From positions 150,777,748 to 150,841,747 of the forward strand of contig NC_080418.1 in NCBI RefSeq assembly GCF_029873635.1: DNA of 64,000 bases, written 5' to 3'. The translations under genes and the position numbers were made by a program. The notes under the pieces are model-generated. The model had not been told where the DNA came from and did no database searches. It saw only the letters and a program-made list of their open reading frames with translations. The stretch comes from Malania oleifera (taxonomy: Eukaryota; Streptophyta; Magnoliopsida; Santalales; Ximeniaceae). This document shows, in pieces, positions 1-10,600 of the stretch. Position 1 is the stretch's first letter. Each line of letters begins with the position of its first letter.

Positions 1-1301
1 GCCAAAGGTGAGAGACTGGTGGTGGTACATCTCAAGGTACCAAATTTTCTTAACTTATCCCACTTACAGCAAGCAACATGTAGGGAAGTGCTTGTTGGGT
101 TCAGGTGTTTGCTTTTGGTGTGGTAAACCAAGGCATCTGGTGTAAGATTCTAGCACGCCGAGGAGCAATGCTCCCCCACAGCAGCCATATAGAGGAGGTA
201 CTCAAGTGCCACATGGTGGGTACCAAAGGGGTACAACTCAGGCAAGGGTGTATTCCCTAACTCCAGGCAACGCAAAGAATGCCGGAGATGTGGTGACAAG
301 TAATATTTATATGCTTTTGAATAAAACTATAGTACTTTTTGATTCAAGTGTGACACATTCCTTTATTTCCCAAGGATTCGTCAAAATATGTGGATTAGAG
401 GTACAACGGTTAGATGATGAATTAGCAGTGGCTACACCGTCAGGGTTAGTAGTCGTATATAGTAAGGTGAGTCGGGATTTCCCAGTAGAGATTTAGGATA
501 AAGTATTACCAGTACATTTAATTGCGTTTGATATGCATGGCTTCGATATCTTTTTCGGGATGGACTGGCTATCATCCGATTATGCCAACATCGATTGCCA
601 CAAGAGAGGTAATATTCAGGCCTCTCATGGAGTAGGAATTCAAGTTCGTAGGGTCATGTGTGCGTTCTACACCACGGATCCTTTCAGCTATATAGGCTAG
701 GAGGTTACTTCTGGAGCGATGCTAAGGGTACTTGGCATTTGAGAAAGAAATGTTGAGAGCTGGAGGAGATTCCCGTACTAAGCAAGTTCTCAGATGTGTT
801 TCCAGACGACTTGCTAGGATTGCCTCTGAATCGTGAGGTGGAGTTCGCTATAGAGTTGACATTAGGGACAACACCAATATCAAAAGCTCCGTATAGAATG
901 ACTCCACCAGAATTGAGGGAATTGAAGGAGCAGCTACATGAGCTACTAGATAAAGGTTACATCCGACCGAGTGTTTCACCCTAAGGAGCACCAGTGTTGT
1001 TTGTGAAGAAGAATGATGGGTCAATAAGGATGTGCATCAACTATAGAGAGCTTAATAAGGTGACAGTGAAGAATAAATACTCGTTACCCAGAATTGACGA
1101 TCTATTTGACCAGTTACAGGGCACATAGTTCTTTTCTAAGATCGATCTACTATCCGGGTATCACAAGCCGAAGGTTAAATTGGAAGACATACCGAAGAAA
1201 GCTTTCTGAACCCGGTATGGACATTACAAATTTTTTATTATGCCATTCATCTTAACGAATGTGCTTGCCGCATTCATGGACCTGATAAACAGGGTGTTTC
1301 A
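1..1301 (+). pseudogene. Ty3/gypsy (Tekay-type) gag-pol fragment, degraded
   Basis: The internal part of a Ty3/gypsy retrotransposon enters the window already in gag and stops abruptly at about 1301. Seen in order: a broken zinc knuckle (CFWCGKPRHLV near 103-140, last Cys lost to a stop), the aspartic protease (FDSSVTHSFIS, about 337-372, in place of the usual D-S/T-G-A), a second protease motif (FGMDWL), and the start of reverse transcriptase ([20 protein letters not shown], then [23 protein letters not shown]). It is not functional: in-frame stops occur near 493, 981, 1126 and 1207. It ends at NRVFH, where an L1-type LINE in the opposite orientation is joined. The pol sequence closely resembles the Tekay-type element at 34911-43627. 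No LTR of this copy lies in the window. Confidence 0.9.
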
Positions 1302-1595
1302 CGCCCAAAAACCGGCATATTCCATGCTCTAAGAGCTATCTTTGTTTTTTTCAGTTTGGCTACAAGCTTCAAAAGACCCTTGGCATATACCGGCTCAACC
1401 CACGCCTTCATCACACAGTCAATAAAAGAATCATGTGAACACCACATATTATGAAAACGAAAAGGTGATGGGTCATACCTCATCTCTAATTTGTCAAAAT
1501 TGATAACCATAGGACTATAATCCAACAACTTCCTCATTAGATACTCCAAATGAGCATTAGGGAAGGTGTTAGAGAAACTCGTATTCATAACCGCT
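1302..1595 (-). pseudogene. L1-type LINE ORF2 fragment, part 2 (between endonuclease and RT)
   Basis: Minus-strand sequence reads as the linker between the endonuclease and reverse transcriptase domains of a plant L1-type LINE: NTSFSNTFPNAHLEYL, LDYSPMVINF, PFRFHNMWCSHDSFI, then [13 protein letters not shown] and PVFGR. It is the direct continuation of the endonuclease piece at 3668-4258. The two are separated by a solo LTR, and removing that insert restores the frame through the D-R-A-V-M-N junction. The reverse transcriptase that should follow is missing, because the fragment is joined to gypsy pol at 1301/1302. Confidence 0.8.
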
Positions 1596-3667
1596 TGATG
1601 GAATTGGTGTGATCCCATGAGGGGGGCAAATTGGGTTTTAAAGCATTTTGGATAAATTAAACATTTACGCCGATTCACCACATATCATATCTAATTCAAT
1701 ATAATAACGTGTATGAAAAAATGATTAACCTGTAAGTGTGAACATACACGTGCAGCATGTCTCATTTAAATAAAAGTGTGCATGTAAATAATCATAACCA
1801 TAAATGAACAAGCATACACATGCTGAATCTAAAGGGCATAAATTAAATGAGATAAGGAGATAAGGAGAGAGCGACACACAATATTTGTTAATGAGGTTCA
1901 GCCAAACCAGCCTATGTCCCCGCCTTGGGCATACCCCCCAAGGATTCCACCAAACCTGCTCACTTAAATGGGCAGAGCAGAAGTTGTTAGAACCTCTCCT
2001 TGCGAGACGAGGTAAATCTCAACTCAATTACAAGGCTGAGCTCAACTTGTCTCACTGACGGGGTTGAGACTCCCTAGTTTAATTTTTGGGCTAAACCGAA
2101 CCGATTTCACTTACGGGGCTGAGACTCCCTAGTTCAATTAATGGGATGAACCCAACCGGTACATTAAAACATTTTTGTACATAAAGCATGCTTCTGAAAT
2201 ACAAGTAGAGATGTATACATTAAAGCTCAAATATATGCACTCTTTTATGATTTGCATTATCCTTAGTAGAGTAAGGGTGCTATCAAATAATTTTGCACAA
2301 ATTAAATGTATGTGAAAAATGAGTATTATTGTTCTCCTATAAATATTTTTGTAAATAAAGAATATTTGAAGAATCTAGGAATTTAAGTTCAAGAAAATAT
2401 TTGTGCAAAAAATAACTTTCTCCCAAAAATATTTATCAAGGAAATAACAGGGGGAAACCAAAGCTATACTCTCAAAAAGTATTTTAAAATATAAATAATA
2501 AGTGAGAGTAAGCATGTAAAAATAAATGTCCAAAAATAAATATACTCTCGTCAAAAGTAATTTTGAAATGAAGGAGTGGAAGAGAGTTGGAGAGTTTTGC
2601 TTAAAAAAATTTTGCCCCAAAGAAGAGATTTTAGTAATAAAAATTGGTTTGAGGGAACTTTGATTAACAAAGGTTTAGAGAGAATTTTAGAGTTAATAAA
2701 AGTTGCTAATTTAGAGTAAGGAGGGGGTATTTACAGATTTTTCAAAAAATATGATTGTTGGGAATGCGCTCAGTATTTTGGAAAAGTTTAATTAAAAAAT
2801 TAATGACATTTTAGCCCTTAAAAAATTTCCAACCTGAGAGGTTCAATCGACTGTATTTTAAGTTCGGTCGACTATATTGATAAGTACGGCTGACCGAGGC
2901 ACCTTTGAACCACAAATGTAGTCGACTGAATTAAGGCGATTTTGAAAACGTTCGAGGTTCGATTGACTATATTTGAAATTCAATCTGCTATTTATATGGT
3001 TCAGTCAACTCAATCATAAATAAACTGAACATTTGGTCGGCTAAACCGTTGGGGGTTAGACATGTTCTAGTTCAGTTAACTGTAGAAGATACGTTCAAAA
3101 ACATTCGATCGACTGAACCTTGGTCAAACTGTCAACCCCTGAATGGTTCGGTCGACTGAGCTGAATATACACAGTTGGGTTTGGTCAATCGAGACCCTTT
3201 CAAATTTCATTTTGGGTCTAGATTCTTGCCAGAGTTTACCCCTGATACACATGTATGATTTGTAAGATAAAGGGGATTTGTGCAAGTGATGTGTAGGGAC
3301 CTAGGGTCGATTTAAGATCATTGAGTTAACCCCAAAAATTCGACATCGGTCGACCGAAGGTGATCCCTAAGGTCAATCTATAGTCATCTAAGCATTCAAG
3401 TCATATCATGCATATGCATACATTATTACAGACCAAATAATAAGAGAACTTAAATGCAATACAAATTAAAATGAATGTCTTTGTCTTTTGCTCTTCAATC
3501 TTTATAGAATACGCCAAAATAATATAAGCTTTACGTTCCTCTTGGCTTCCATTTTCCTTTGATCTTTGTGTGATTTGAATTATATACCTGTTCACAAGCT
3601 AAGTATACACATAAGATACATGTTCTTTGTCAGCATCAAAACAGGGATCGGACTCAAAAAGTCAACA
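1596..3667 (-). mobile_element. Solo LTR, copia Maximus/SIRE-like (2.07 kb), inserted in LINE
   Basis: Read on the minus strand it begins TGTTGACTTTTTGAGTCC and ends CCAATTCCATCA. It interrupts the LINE open frame, and the flanking 5 bp are AGCAA on one side and AGCGG on the other (plus-strand ccgct at 1591-1595 and ttgct at 3668-3672). The two differ only by C-to-T type changes, and AGCGG is the version that restores the LINE frame. Internal landmarks (a GGACATAGGC-like U5 motif and TCACCCCCCTCATGGGATCA at the end) match the solo LTR at 22802-24657, so both belong to one long-LTR copia lineage. No gag-pol is present, as expected after LTR-LTR recombination. Lineage name is from recollection of long-LTR copia elements. 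Confidence 0.8.
2839..3356 (-). repeat. U3 palindrome array, YRGTCGACTG type, in Maximus-like LTR
   Basis: About a dozen degenerate copies of a GTCGAC-centred palindrome (extended form TTCGGTCGACTGAA). Centres are near 2848, 2869, 2891, 2923, 2964, 2985, 3006, 3038, 3077, 3120, 3153, 3190 and 3350. Several neighbours are 21-22 bp apart; others are 32-43 bp. The array occupies the promoter-proximal third of the LTR (minus-strand reading), the same place as the GGCGCC array in the related LTR at 22802-24657. Confidence 0.7.
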
Positions 3668-4258
3668 TTGCTCTATCAAGCCTTGCCCAGTTACGAGAGT
3701 TACCTTCATGACCATTACACCATGAGAACCTCCTCCCACTAAAAGACATTTCCATGAGACCACAATTATCCAAGCAAGAATTGAACTCATTAATGGCTCC
3801 AATTGGTCATGGATTGCCTCTAATCCTCTCCCCATCCTCTCCAATCACATTAAAATCCCCCACCACAATCCAAGGGTGATCCTCAAGTTGTAAATCCTCT
3901 AAAGCTTGCCACAAATCACTGCGTTCATTCAGAGTACACTTCACATAAATGAAAGAAATAAAAAATTTCTTGTTATCTAAAAGTAACCAGCCAGAAATCA
4001 TTTGATTATTCATACAAATCGTCTCAAAATTTAAGTCTTCTCTCCAAAATACCCACAACTTACCTCCCACCTCGCCATTACTACAACAGTTAAGAAGTAG
4101 TATCTGGTTAGCTAGTTGGGACATCCGGGTATCCTCCAAGAACGACTCAGCGATAGCTACAATAGCAACTCTATGATGTCTAACTAAACCTTTCAACATC
4201 CTCCTCGATCTTCCTAAACCTATTACATTCCATACTAGCATTGTATCAATCATAGATT
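3668..4258 (-). pseudogene. L1-type LINE ORF2 fragment, part 1 (AP-like endonuclease)
   Basis: Minus-strand reading gives an exonuclease-endonuclease-phosphatase type domain: LVWNVIGLGRSRR at the start (WN of motif I), VAIVAIAESFLED, WIVVGDFNVIGEDG (the GDFN motif) and FSGRRFSWCNGHEGNSRNW near the end. A frame change near 3807 separates the last part. This domain nicks target DNA for target-primed reverse transcription. It is a relic: no initiation context, a shifted frame, and the rest of the element is displaced to 1302-1595 by a solo LTR. Confidence 0.85.
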
Positions 4259-4333
4259 AAGTTTTGAGGGATGAGTAAGAACTTGTCGAGAATGACACAC
4301 ACCTTGTCCTAGCTGGTCCTTCAATGATGCCAC

Positions 4334-4683
4334 TGTTAGGAACCTGTGAGCAATAAACAAACACCAAAAAATTGAGAGGCACCAAAAATTTATGTGGTTC
4401 GGTCTAGATCGACCTACGTCCACAGAGCACGCTACAATTCACTATACAATCGGGAAAAAATACAATCTCTCAGCTCTCTTTCTCACTTCTCTACACTCTC
4501 TCATTCCTCTCTATATATATCCACCTCTCAACAGATCTTCTCTATTTATAGATAGCCGGAAAAAATTACAATAAATTGAAATTGAGGAATTACAGTAAAT
4601 CATTCAGTCAATATTTGCGAATTACAGCTACGCGGACGCGTCTCCAGCTTGCGTGCATGCGTCTCCTTAGCTCTAGCTACACA
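4334..4683 (-). mobile_element. 3' LTR of a copia element (element C)
   Basis: On the minus strand this 350-bp segment begins TGTGTAGCTAGAGC directly after a polypurine tract (CCAAGTGGGAGATTGT, 4684-4699) and ends GGTTCCTAACA. The end region with GTGCTCTGTGGACGTAGGTC and GACCGAACCACATAAAT is also recognisable in the LTR at 50982-51454, so the two copia tails are from related families. TATA-like sequence lies within CTATATATAGAGAGG on the minus strand near 4510-4525. Confidence 0.75.
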
Positions 4684-5843
4684 ACAATCTCCCACTTGGA
4701 GATAAAGATGCCTCCTTAACCAGTATCAATATATAAATAAATGATGTGCTCAAATATCTCTTCAGGCATGAAGACCAGCTGAAGTTGAACACAACTTCAG
4801 CTTCTATGTAGTCAACACCTTTGTTAACATATCTGTCGAATTCTTGCTACCTTGGATTTTTTCAATCTCCTGCTTTAATCCAAGCTCTGTTAACAAACCC
4901 TGAAGCCAAATCATCTCTTTATTGGTTTCTGTCACTACTACATACTCAACTTCTATAGTGGATAGAACAACAATCTTCTGTATCTGTGACATCCAACTAA
5001 CAGTTGTTGTACCAACAGTGAATATATATCCGGTGGTACTTCTACGATGATCTATTTTACCTGCCTTCATACCCGTGAATTTTCAAATCGTTTTTTCCGA
5101 AACATAGGCACTTATCAATAGTGCCACATAGATATCTCAAAATCTACGTCACTGCTTCTCAGTGTGTCTTCCATGGATTTGACATGTACCTGCTGATAAC
5201 TCCCACTGCTTGGCCAATATCTGGTCTAATACCAACCATAGCATACATAAGACTTCCAACGGCTGAGGCGTATGGTACCTTAGCCATGAAATATTTTTCT
5301 TCATCTATCTGGGGAGACTGATCCTTTGGGAGACGGAACTGACCTGCCAATGGTGTATTTACATCTTTGGCGCTACTCATGTTAAACCTCTATAAAACAC
5401 GGCTGATATACTCTGATTGAGTTAACTGCAATGTACCTTGTTGCTTATTTTTAGAGATCCGCATCCTAAGCGTCTATTTTGCAAGACCCAAGTCTTTCAT
5501 ATCAAACTCCTCTGGCTGTTGCTGCTTCAATTTTCTGATCTCTTCTATATCTGATCCTATGACTAACATATCATCAACATATAACAATAAGATAATATAA
5601 CTAGTACAATACCTCTTGAAGTAGCAATAGTGGTCGGCATTGCACTTCTGAAAATTGTTCCTCTGCATACAACTATCAAATTTCTTGTACCACTGCCTAG
5701 GAGCTTGTTTGAGACCATATAAGTTCTTCTTCAATCTACAAACAAGATTCTCTTTACCTTTAACTGAGAAACCTTCTGACTGTTGCGTATAAATTTCCTC
5801 ATCAAGATCATCGTGAAGAAACGTCATCTTCACGTCCAACTTG
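4684..5843 (-). pseudogene. Copia pol 3' fragment (RT and RNase H), element C
   Basis: Minus-strand translation shows the C-terminal half of copia reverse transcriptase: DVKMTFLHDDLDEEIY, LYGLKQAPRQWYKKFDS, and the catalytic LLLYVDDMLVIGSD. Ribonuclease H follows with GSLMYAMVGIRPDIGQAV and HRRSTTGYIF. Frame changes and stops occur between the blocks (near 5470, 5380, 5150 and 4980). The piece is cut off upstream at 5843 at DVK, where AT-rich DNA begins, so gag, protease and integrase are absent. Orientation and the downstream PPT plus LTR show it is the 3' end of a once complete element. Confidence 0.85.
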
Positions 5844-6260
5844 TAATAATTCGGGAAAAAGAAAGAAAATTAATTAATTAAAATTATTAATCAATTAATT
5901 AGTTAAACATTATTAAATTAATGTATCAAATAAACAAAATAGAAATAGTATGAAAAAAAAAAAGTTAAGAGTAATTATTAATTAATTAATTAAAAAAAGT
6001 TAGAGTAACTATACTATTTATATTATTTATATATTGAAATATTAAATCGATTAAAATCAGTTAACCAATTCAACCAAAATTTGGTTCGGTTGATTTTGAG
6101 TTCTATTAAATATGAAATTTCGGTCGATTCGGTTAAAGAGGTTTTTTAACCAAAATTTTTCGATTAATTAACCGAATTCAACGAACTAACTGAATGCTCA
6201 CTCCTTGACTTCTTTTGAATCATAGGCCTTTAACCACATAATACTAAAGTTATATAATTT
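5844..6260. other. AT-rich non-coding DNA with AACCGAAT-like reiterations
   Basis: No gene seen. The stretch is rich in TTAATTAATT and, around 6050-6190, in degenerate GGTTCGGTTGATT / AACCGAATTC words on both strands. It may be the remnant of an unclassified repeat. Confidence 0.5.
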
Positions 6261-6565
6261 TGGATAAAAGACACGAACCTCCCAAAGTTTGACAAAAAGA
6301 CAAGAACTTCTTTAGAGCTTCAAAAATCTCAAAACCTCTTTCGAGATTTTAAGAATTCAAGAGACTCACCTTGAGGTTTGTCAAAAAGACACAAATATCC
6401 CCTTATATTTTGCTAAAAGACAAGTCTTTTAAGGGGAGATTTGTGTCTTTTTGTCAAATTTAAGGAGAGGTTTATAACATTTTTTAAAGTTAATGGAATG
6501 TTTAAAACCTTATGGAAGATCCTTGTCTTTTTTCTAAGCTTTAGGAGAGGTGAATGTCTTTAACT
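6261..6565. mobile_element. Foldback (long-TIR) MITE, copy 1
   Basis: The first half (GGATAAAAGACACGAACC ...) is an imperfect inverse complement of the last half (... GGAGAGGTGAATGTCTTTAAC), with the fold centre near GACAAGTCTTTTAAGGG at about 6420. It is flanked by TATAATTT at 6253-6260 and 6566-6573, consistent with an 8-9-bp target duplication of the Mutator type. Related copies lie at about 31491-31731 and 34232-34552. No coding capacity. Confidence 0.65.
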
Positions 6566-6573
6566 TATAATTT

Positions 6574-6935
6574 CAATTCCACAAAATTTTGTAGGGTCGA
6601 CATTAAACTTCAAAAGTAAAAAACGGAAAAAAATGAAAAAAAGTAAAAAAATTATTGTTATATTGAATATTGGCAAACAAATAAAAAAAAAAATCCCAAT
6701 CAAACCTTTTGAAACCATTTATAAAAATGAAACATGGATTACAAGACTTTAAATTGAATTTATTTAGATTTGAGAACCACTCAATATTATATTTTATATA
6801 TATATATAATTCACACAAATTCAAATCCAAATTCAAAGTTTCAATTCCACGCTCTCGAACAATATAAAATTTTTCGAAAAATCCTCCGATTGTTGGTGTC
6901 TATAAACAAAAACATATATGTGTGTGCGCGAGCAC

Positions 6936-6976
<41 letters not shown>

Positions 6977-7250
6977 TTCCCATGTGTACCCATGTTGCTA
7001 GGTTGCTTGAATTGGTTCATTATATTTAATTTACAAAATCATTGTGTAACACTACATTAACCCATTTCTCCAAACCAATTAATATTACAAAGCTGATCAT
7101 CTGTGGAACTCTAGCTGATTAATCAACGTGATACAATAAGATGATGTGTGTAACGTGCTCTGGATAGCAAGGCAATGTCATAAACATGTTTTAAGTTTTA
7201 AAGAACTCTTTTTTCATACAAAAACTCTCCATTAAAACTGGAGACCCGCG
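6574..7250. other. Spacer downstream of the kinase gene, with (GA)n microsatellite
   Basis: No gene seen. It contains an AT-rich part, a (GA)n run at about 6938-6972, and, near the kinase stop codon, the presumed 3' UTR of the minus-strand kinase gene (roughly 7050-7250). I could not place the poly(A) site. Confidence 0.5.
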
Positions 7251-7648
7251 TCACTTGCAATGTGTCTCCTTTCTTTGAACCTCTGTATCCGAGACCTCAC
7301 TAATCAACGTCACGGTAGTTTTTTCAGTTAAAACCTCGGTCGCAGGTACTTGAAGAGGCTCCAGAGAATCTACGATATCTCGCATCAGAGGCCTTGCTTT
7401 TGGGTTACGGTTGAGACAGTGATAAGCCAGCATTGCTGCCTTGTGAACTCCTTTCCCCGGGTAATCTCCTTCCAGTCTTGGATCGATAATGTTCAGCAGT
7501 TTCTTCTTCTCCCGGAGCAACGGGTGAGCCCAATCCGTGAGGTGCTGCTCTCGCGCCGGCCTGCATTTGTCTAGAGATTTTCTTCCCGTGAGGAGTTCAA
7601 GAAGAACAACCCCGAAGCTGTAAACATCGCTTCTAGGACTAAGATGGC
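7251..7648 (-). CDS. PBL16: PBL16-like kinase exon 6 and stop
   Basis: 398 bp. Acceptor is TGTGCAG|GCCATC. Encodes the rest of the C-lobe ([38 protein letters not shown]) and a tail rich in Thr, Glu and Ser after the kinase domain. The stop codon is at 7251-7253. Confidence 0.93.
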
Positions 7649-10600
7649 CTGCACAAAGGGAGGTGGCTTCAGCATGCATGATCAGTCTCAACCTTGAAAA
7701 ATATTAAATTGACTTCTCATCACTGCAAAATTTTTTATGGACTATTTCAGATACCAAAAAAGGGGAAAAAATAATAATTCAGGACAGCAAATGGCAATGA
7801 AATATGCTCATTTCTGTCATTTAAATTCACAAAAACCAAAGATTTATGCTATTTAAAGCTACCCTGTGATTCCAAAGGTTCAAAAGATCCGAGTATGCAG
7901 CATATGAATTCAGCTCAAATGACAAATATAGCGAAATAAAGTTGCTTCGAATGGCAGACGAAGAACCAAAAAATGGAACTATTTCATTTCCAATTTCTCA
8001 CGTCAGTCACACAGGCCTCCTCATATAGTGCAGAAGTTTTTGTAGCGAAGATTTTAAAAGTTCCAGCAGTGAAGGCAATAAGTTACCTGTCATGATATAC
8101 TCAGGAGCTGCATACCCATATGTCCCCATTATTCGAGTAGATACATGAGATTTATCGCCTTCTGGTCCATCTTTTGCAAGGCCAAAGTCGGCTAGCTTTG
8201 CATTATAGTCCTGTTCATACGAGTGTAAAATCAAACCAAAACCGCAAGTCAAAGCTAGTAAGATGATAATAAATTTGTGGAAGACAGGTACCTTTCAGGC
8301 TTTGTTTGGAATATGGAAAATATGAAGGAAAACAAAAGAAAATAAAAAGGAATTCACTTTTCCCTTGTTTGACTGCCAAGAAAAAGTGAGAAAATGAATA
8401 ATTTATATAGCAAATCAATGAAGAAAATCTGTATTTTAGATCATATTCATTTGAACAAATTCTCATTCTTAGTATTTGATACAAAAAGAAAATATAGTAG
8501 AAAATTAATTTCTTTCTTATTTTCTTTTCCTTTTCCTCTCTCGCACAAAATCCTTAATGCATACAAATCCAAGGAATTGAAAAATCATTTTCCAACAGTC
8601 CACAAATATCAATGCTTTAGACCCAATGTTCCAAATAAAGCGGGTTTTGGACAGCAGCCAATTTGTAACTGAAACCCGTCTTTGGTACCATGAAAAGTAT
8701 ACACACAATATGATTCCACAATTTTCACCACCAATATTAGCAAGCAGTAGAAAGTCATGCGCTGCAGACTTCAAGTTTGCTCCAAACATAACACAGACAT
8801 TTGACTTCTTCTTTTTTTTCAGGGTTTATTTCCCGGGAAAAAGGAAGGCTCCATGCCTCGACAAATTACACCCTCATCCAATAACATTAAAAACTCTTGC
8901 AGTTCTGAATTTATTTGTTCATCAAACAAACGAAACCCATATGGATTACTTGATAATAAACTAATATACAGATTCTACTATACTAACCAGGTCTAACAAA
9001 ATATTTGAGGTCTTAAAATCACGATAGATGACGGGTTTCTCAGCTTCATGGAGAAAGGCAAGTCCCTTTGCAGCACCGAATGCAATCTTCATTCTAACAG
9101 ACCAAGAAAGAGGAAGCAAAACTCCTGCAACCATGATGCCATCTTTAAAAATAATAAATTATACCAAAATATTAAGAAGATTAAACGGAATACGATAACA
9201 AAGACAATGAACAATTGGTCTGGCACGTCAATGAAACCTGAAATATTTGCTTAAAATACAAACAGAATTCCAGAAATTTCTGAAGCATGTCCAAAAACAA
9301 GCCTCACTTTCAAATTCTTCTCCAAATGTCTTCTTAGAAACTGCTAGAAATCATTCCTCCGGGATGTCACTTTCATCCAGAAGCAACTATCTACTTACTA
9401 AATTTAATAACTTCCCTATCAAATTAATCATATAATGCAGCTAGAGTGCTGTTTTTACCTTCACCTTCCTTTTCTTGATTTGAGAAACACATCTAACAGA
9501 GCACTACAAATCCTTATATCAGCCATTGCTAGTTGCTGTTTGTTTTACTTCATTTGAAAACCACAATTACATCCATATTTGATTTGATTTTACTATGTTT
9601 GGAGGTTTGAGGGGGAGGAAGGATTTTTCAAATGAAAGGAATGGAAAAGGATCCCCCTCCCCTCCTTCCAAGCATAATGAATATGGGTCCTAAATTAAGT
9701 CTCACTGTACCAACAATGATGGGGCTAGGATCTCCTTCATTACAATTAAATTCTCTCAATGCATCTTTGGGTAGCTGGACGAATGCCATATAGGATAGTA
9801 GTTCAAATTTTATCCATGTGAATTTAAATTTTATCAATGTGGCATTTGTTAAAGCTTGATATACATTGTTGGCCCACAACCTAAGATGTAGAGACCCGGA
9901 AAATAGAAATAATAAGAAAAACAAAGAAAAAGAGGATAATGGTTTGGTAAGGACAAAAACGACGACAATTTTCAGGTTTCTGGAGTGCTCAGAAAACCAT
10001 CGACGATTTTCTCGGCAGTGCTGAAATTAAAGAAATCCCGCGAGCTTCATTTGTTAAATCAAAAACAAAATCTCTCTCTCTCTCTCTAAACTCTACGGCC
10101 CTAACCCCCTTTTCTCTTCATTTTCGCTCCAATTATGGCCTGTTTTGACGATCAAAAGTTACCATGAGGGTCGTGGGGTGATTCTCTGCAAATTAACCGG
10201 AGTGGATTGTTGAGTTGGAGCTTTGGGGCACCACTCCAAAACCAGGGTAAGTAAGGTATTTTAAGGTTTAATTGTTAATTTGGAGTATATAGGGTTTAGG
10301 AAATGCTAAATGAGAAATATTATGAGGGTTGAGTTGATTATGTGGGGAAAATGTGATTTCAGGGTTTTGAACTTCGAACGCCACGGGGCGTGGATTTAGG
10401 GTTGTTAGCAGGCTTCTCAATAAGCCAGGTAAGGGAATAGATTAAGTCAGGTATTTTCAGAAAATTAATTATTGAATATACAGTATCTGATTCAGAAATT
10501 TATATATGATTTAGTATAGCTTTTGGGAATATTGATGTTGAACTGAGGAAACTTCGAAAACAGATTTAACATTATTTTGTCAGCAAAATATGTTTTCCCA

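Noticed and set aside
1274-1681. 135-codon minus-strand frame as a gene
   Set aside because: It spans three elements: gypsy pol, LINE ORF2 and the end of a solo LTR.
8394-8672. Open frames on both strands in kinase intron 4
   Set aside because: They lie in a MITE-like insertion, overlap each other and lack recognisable domains.
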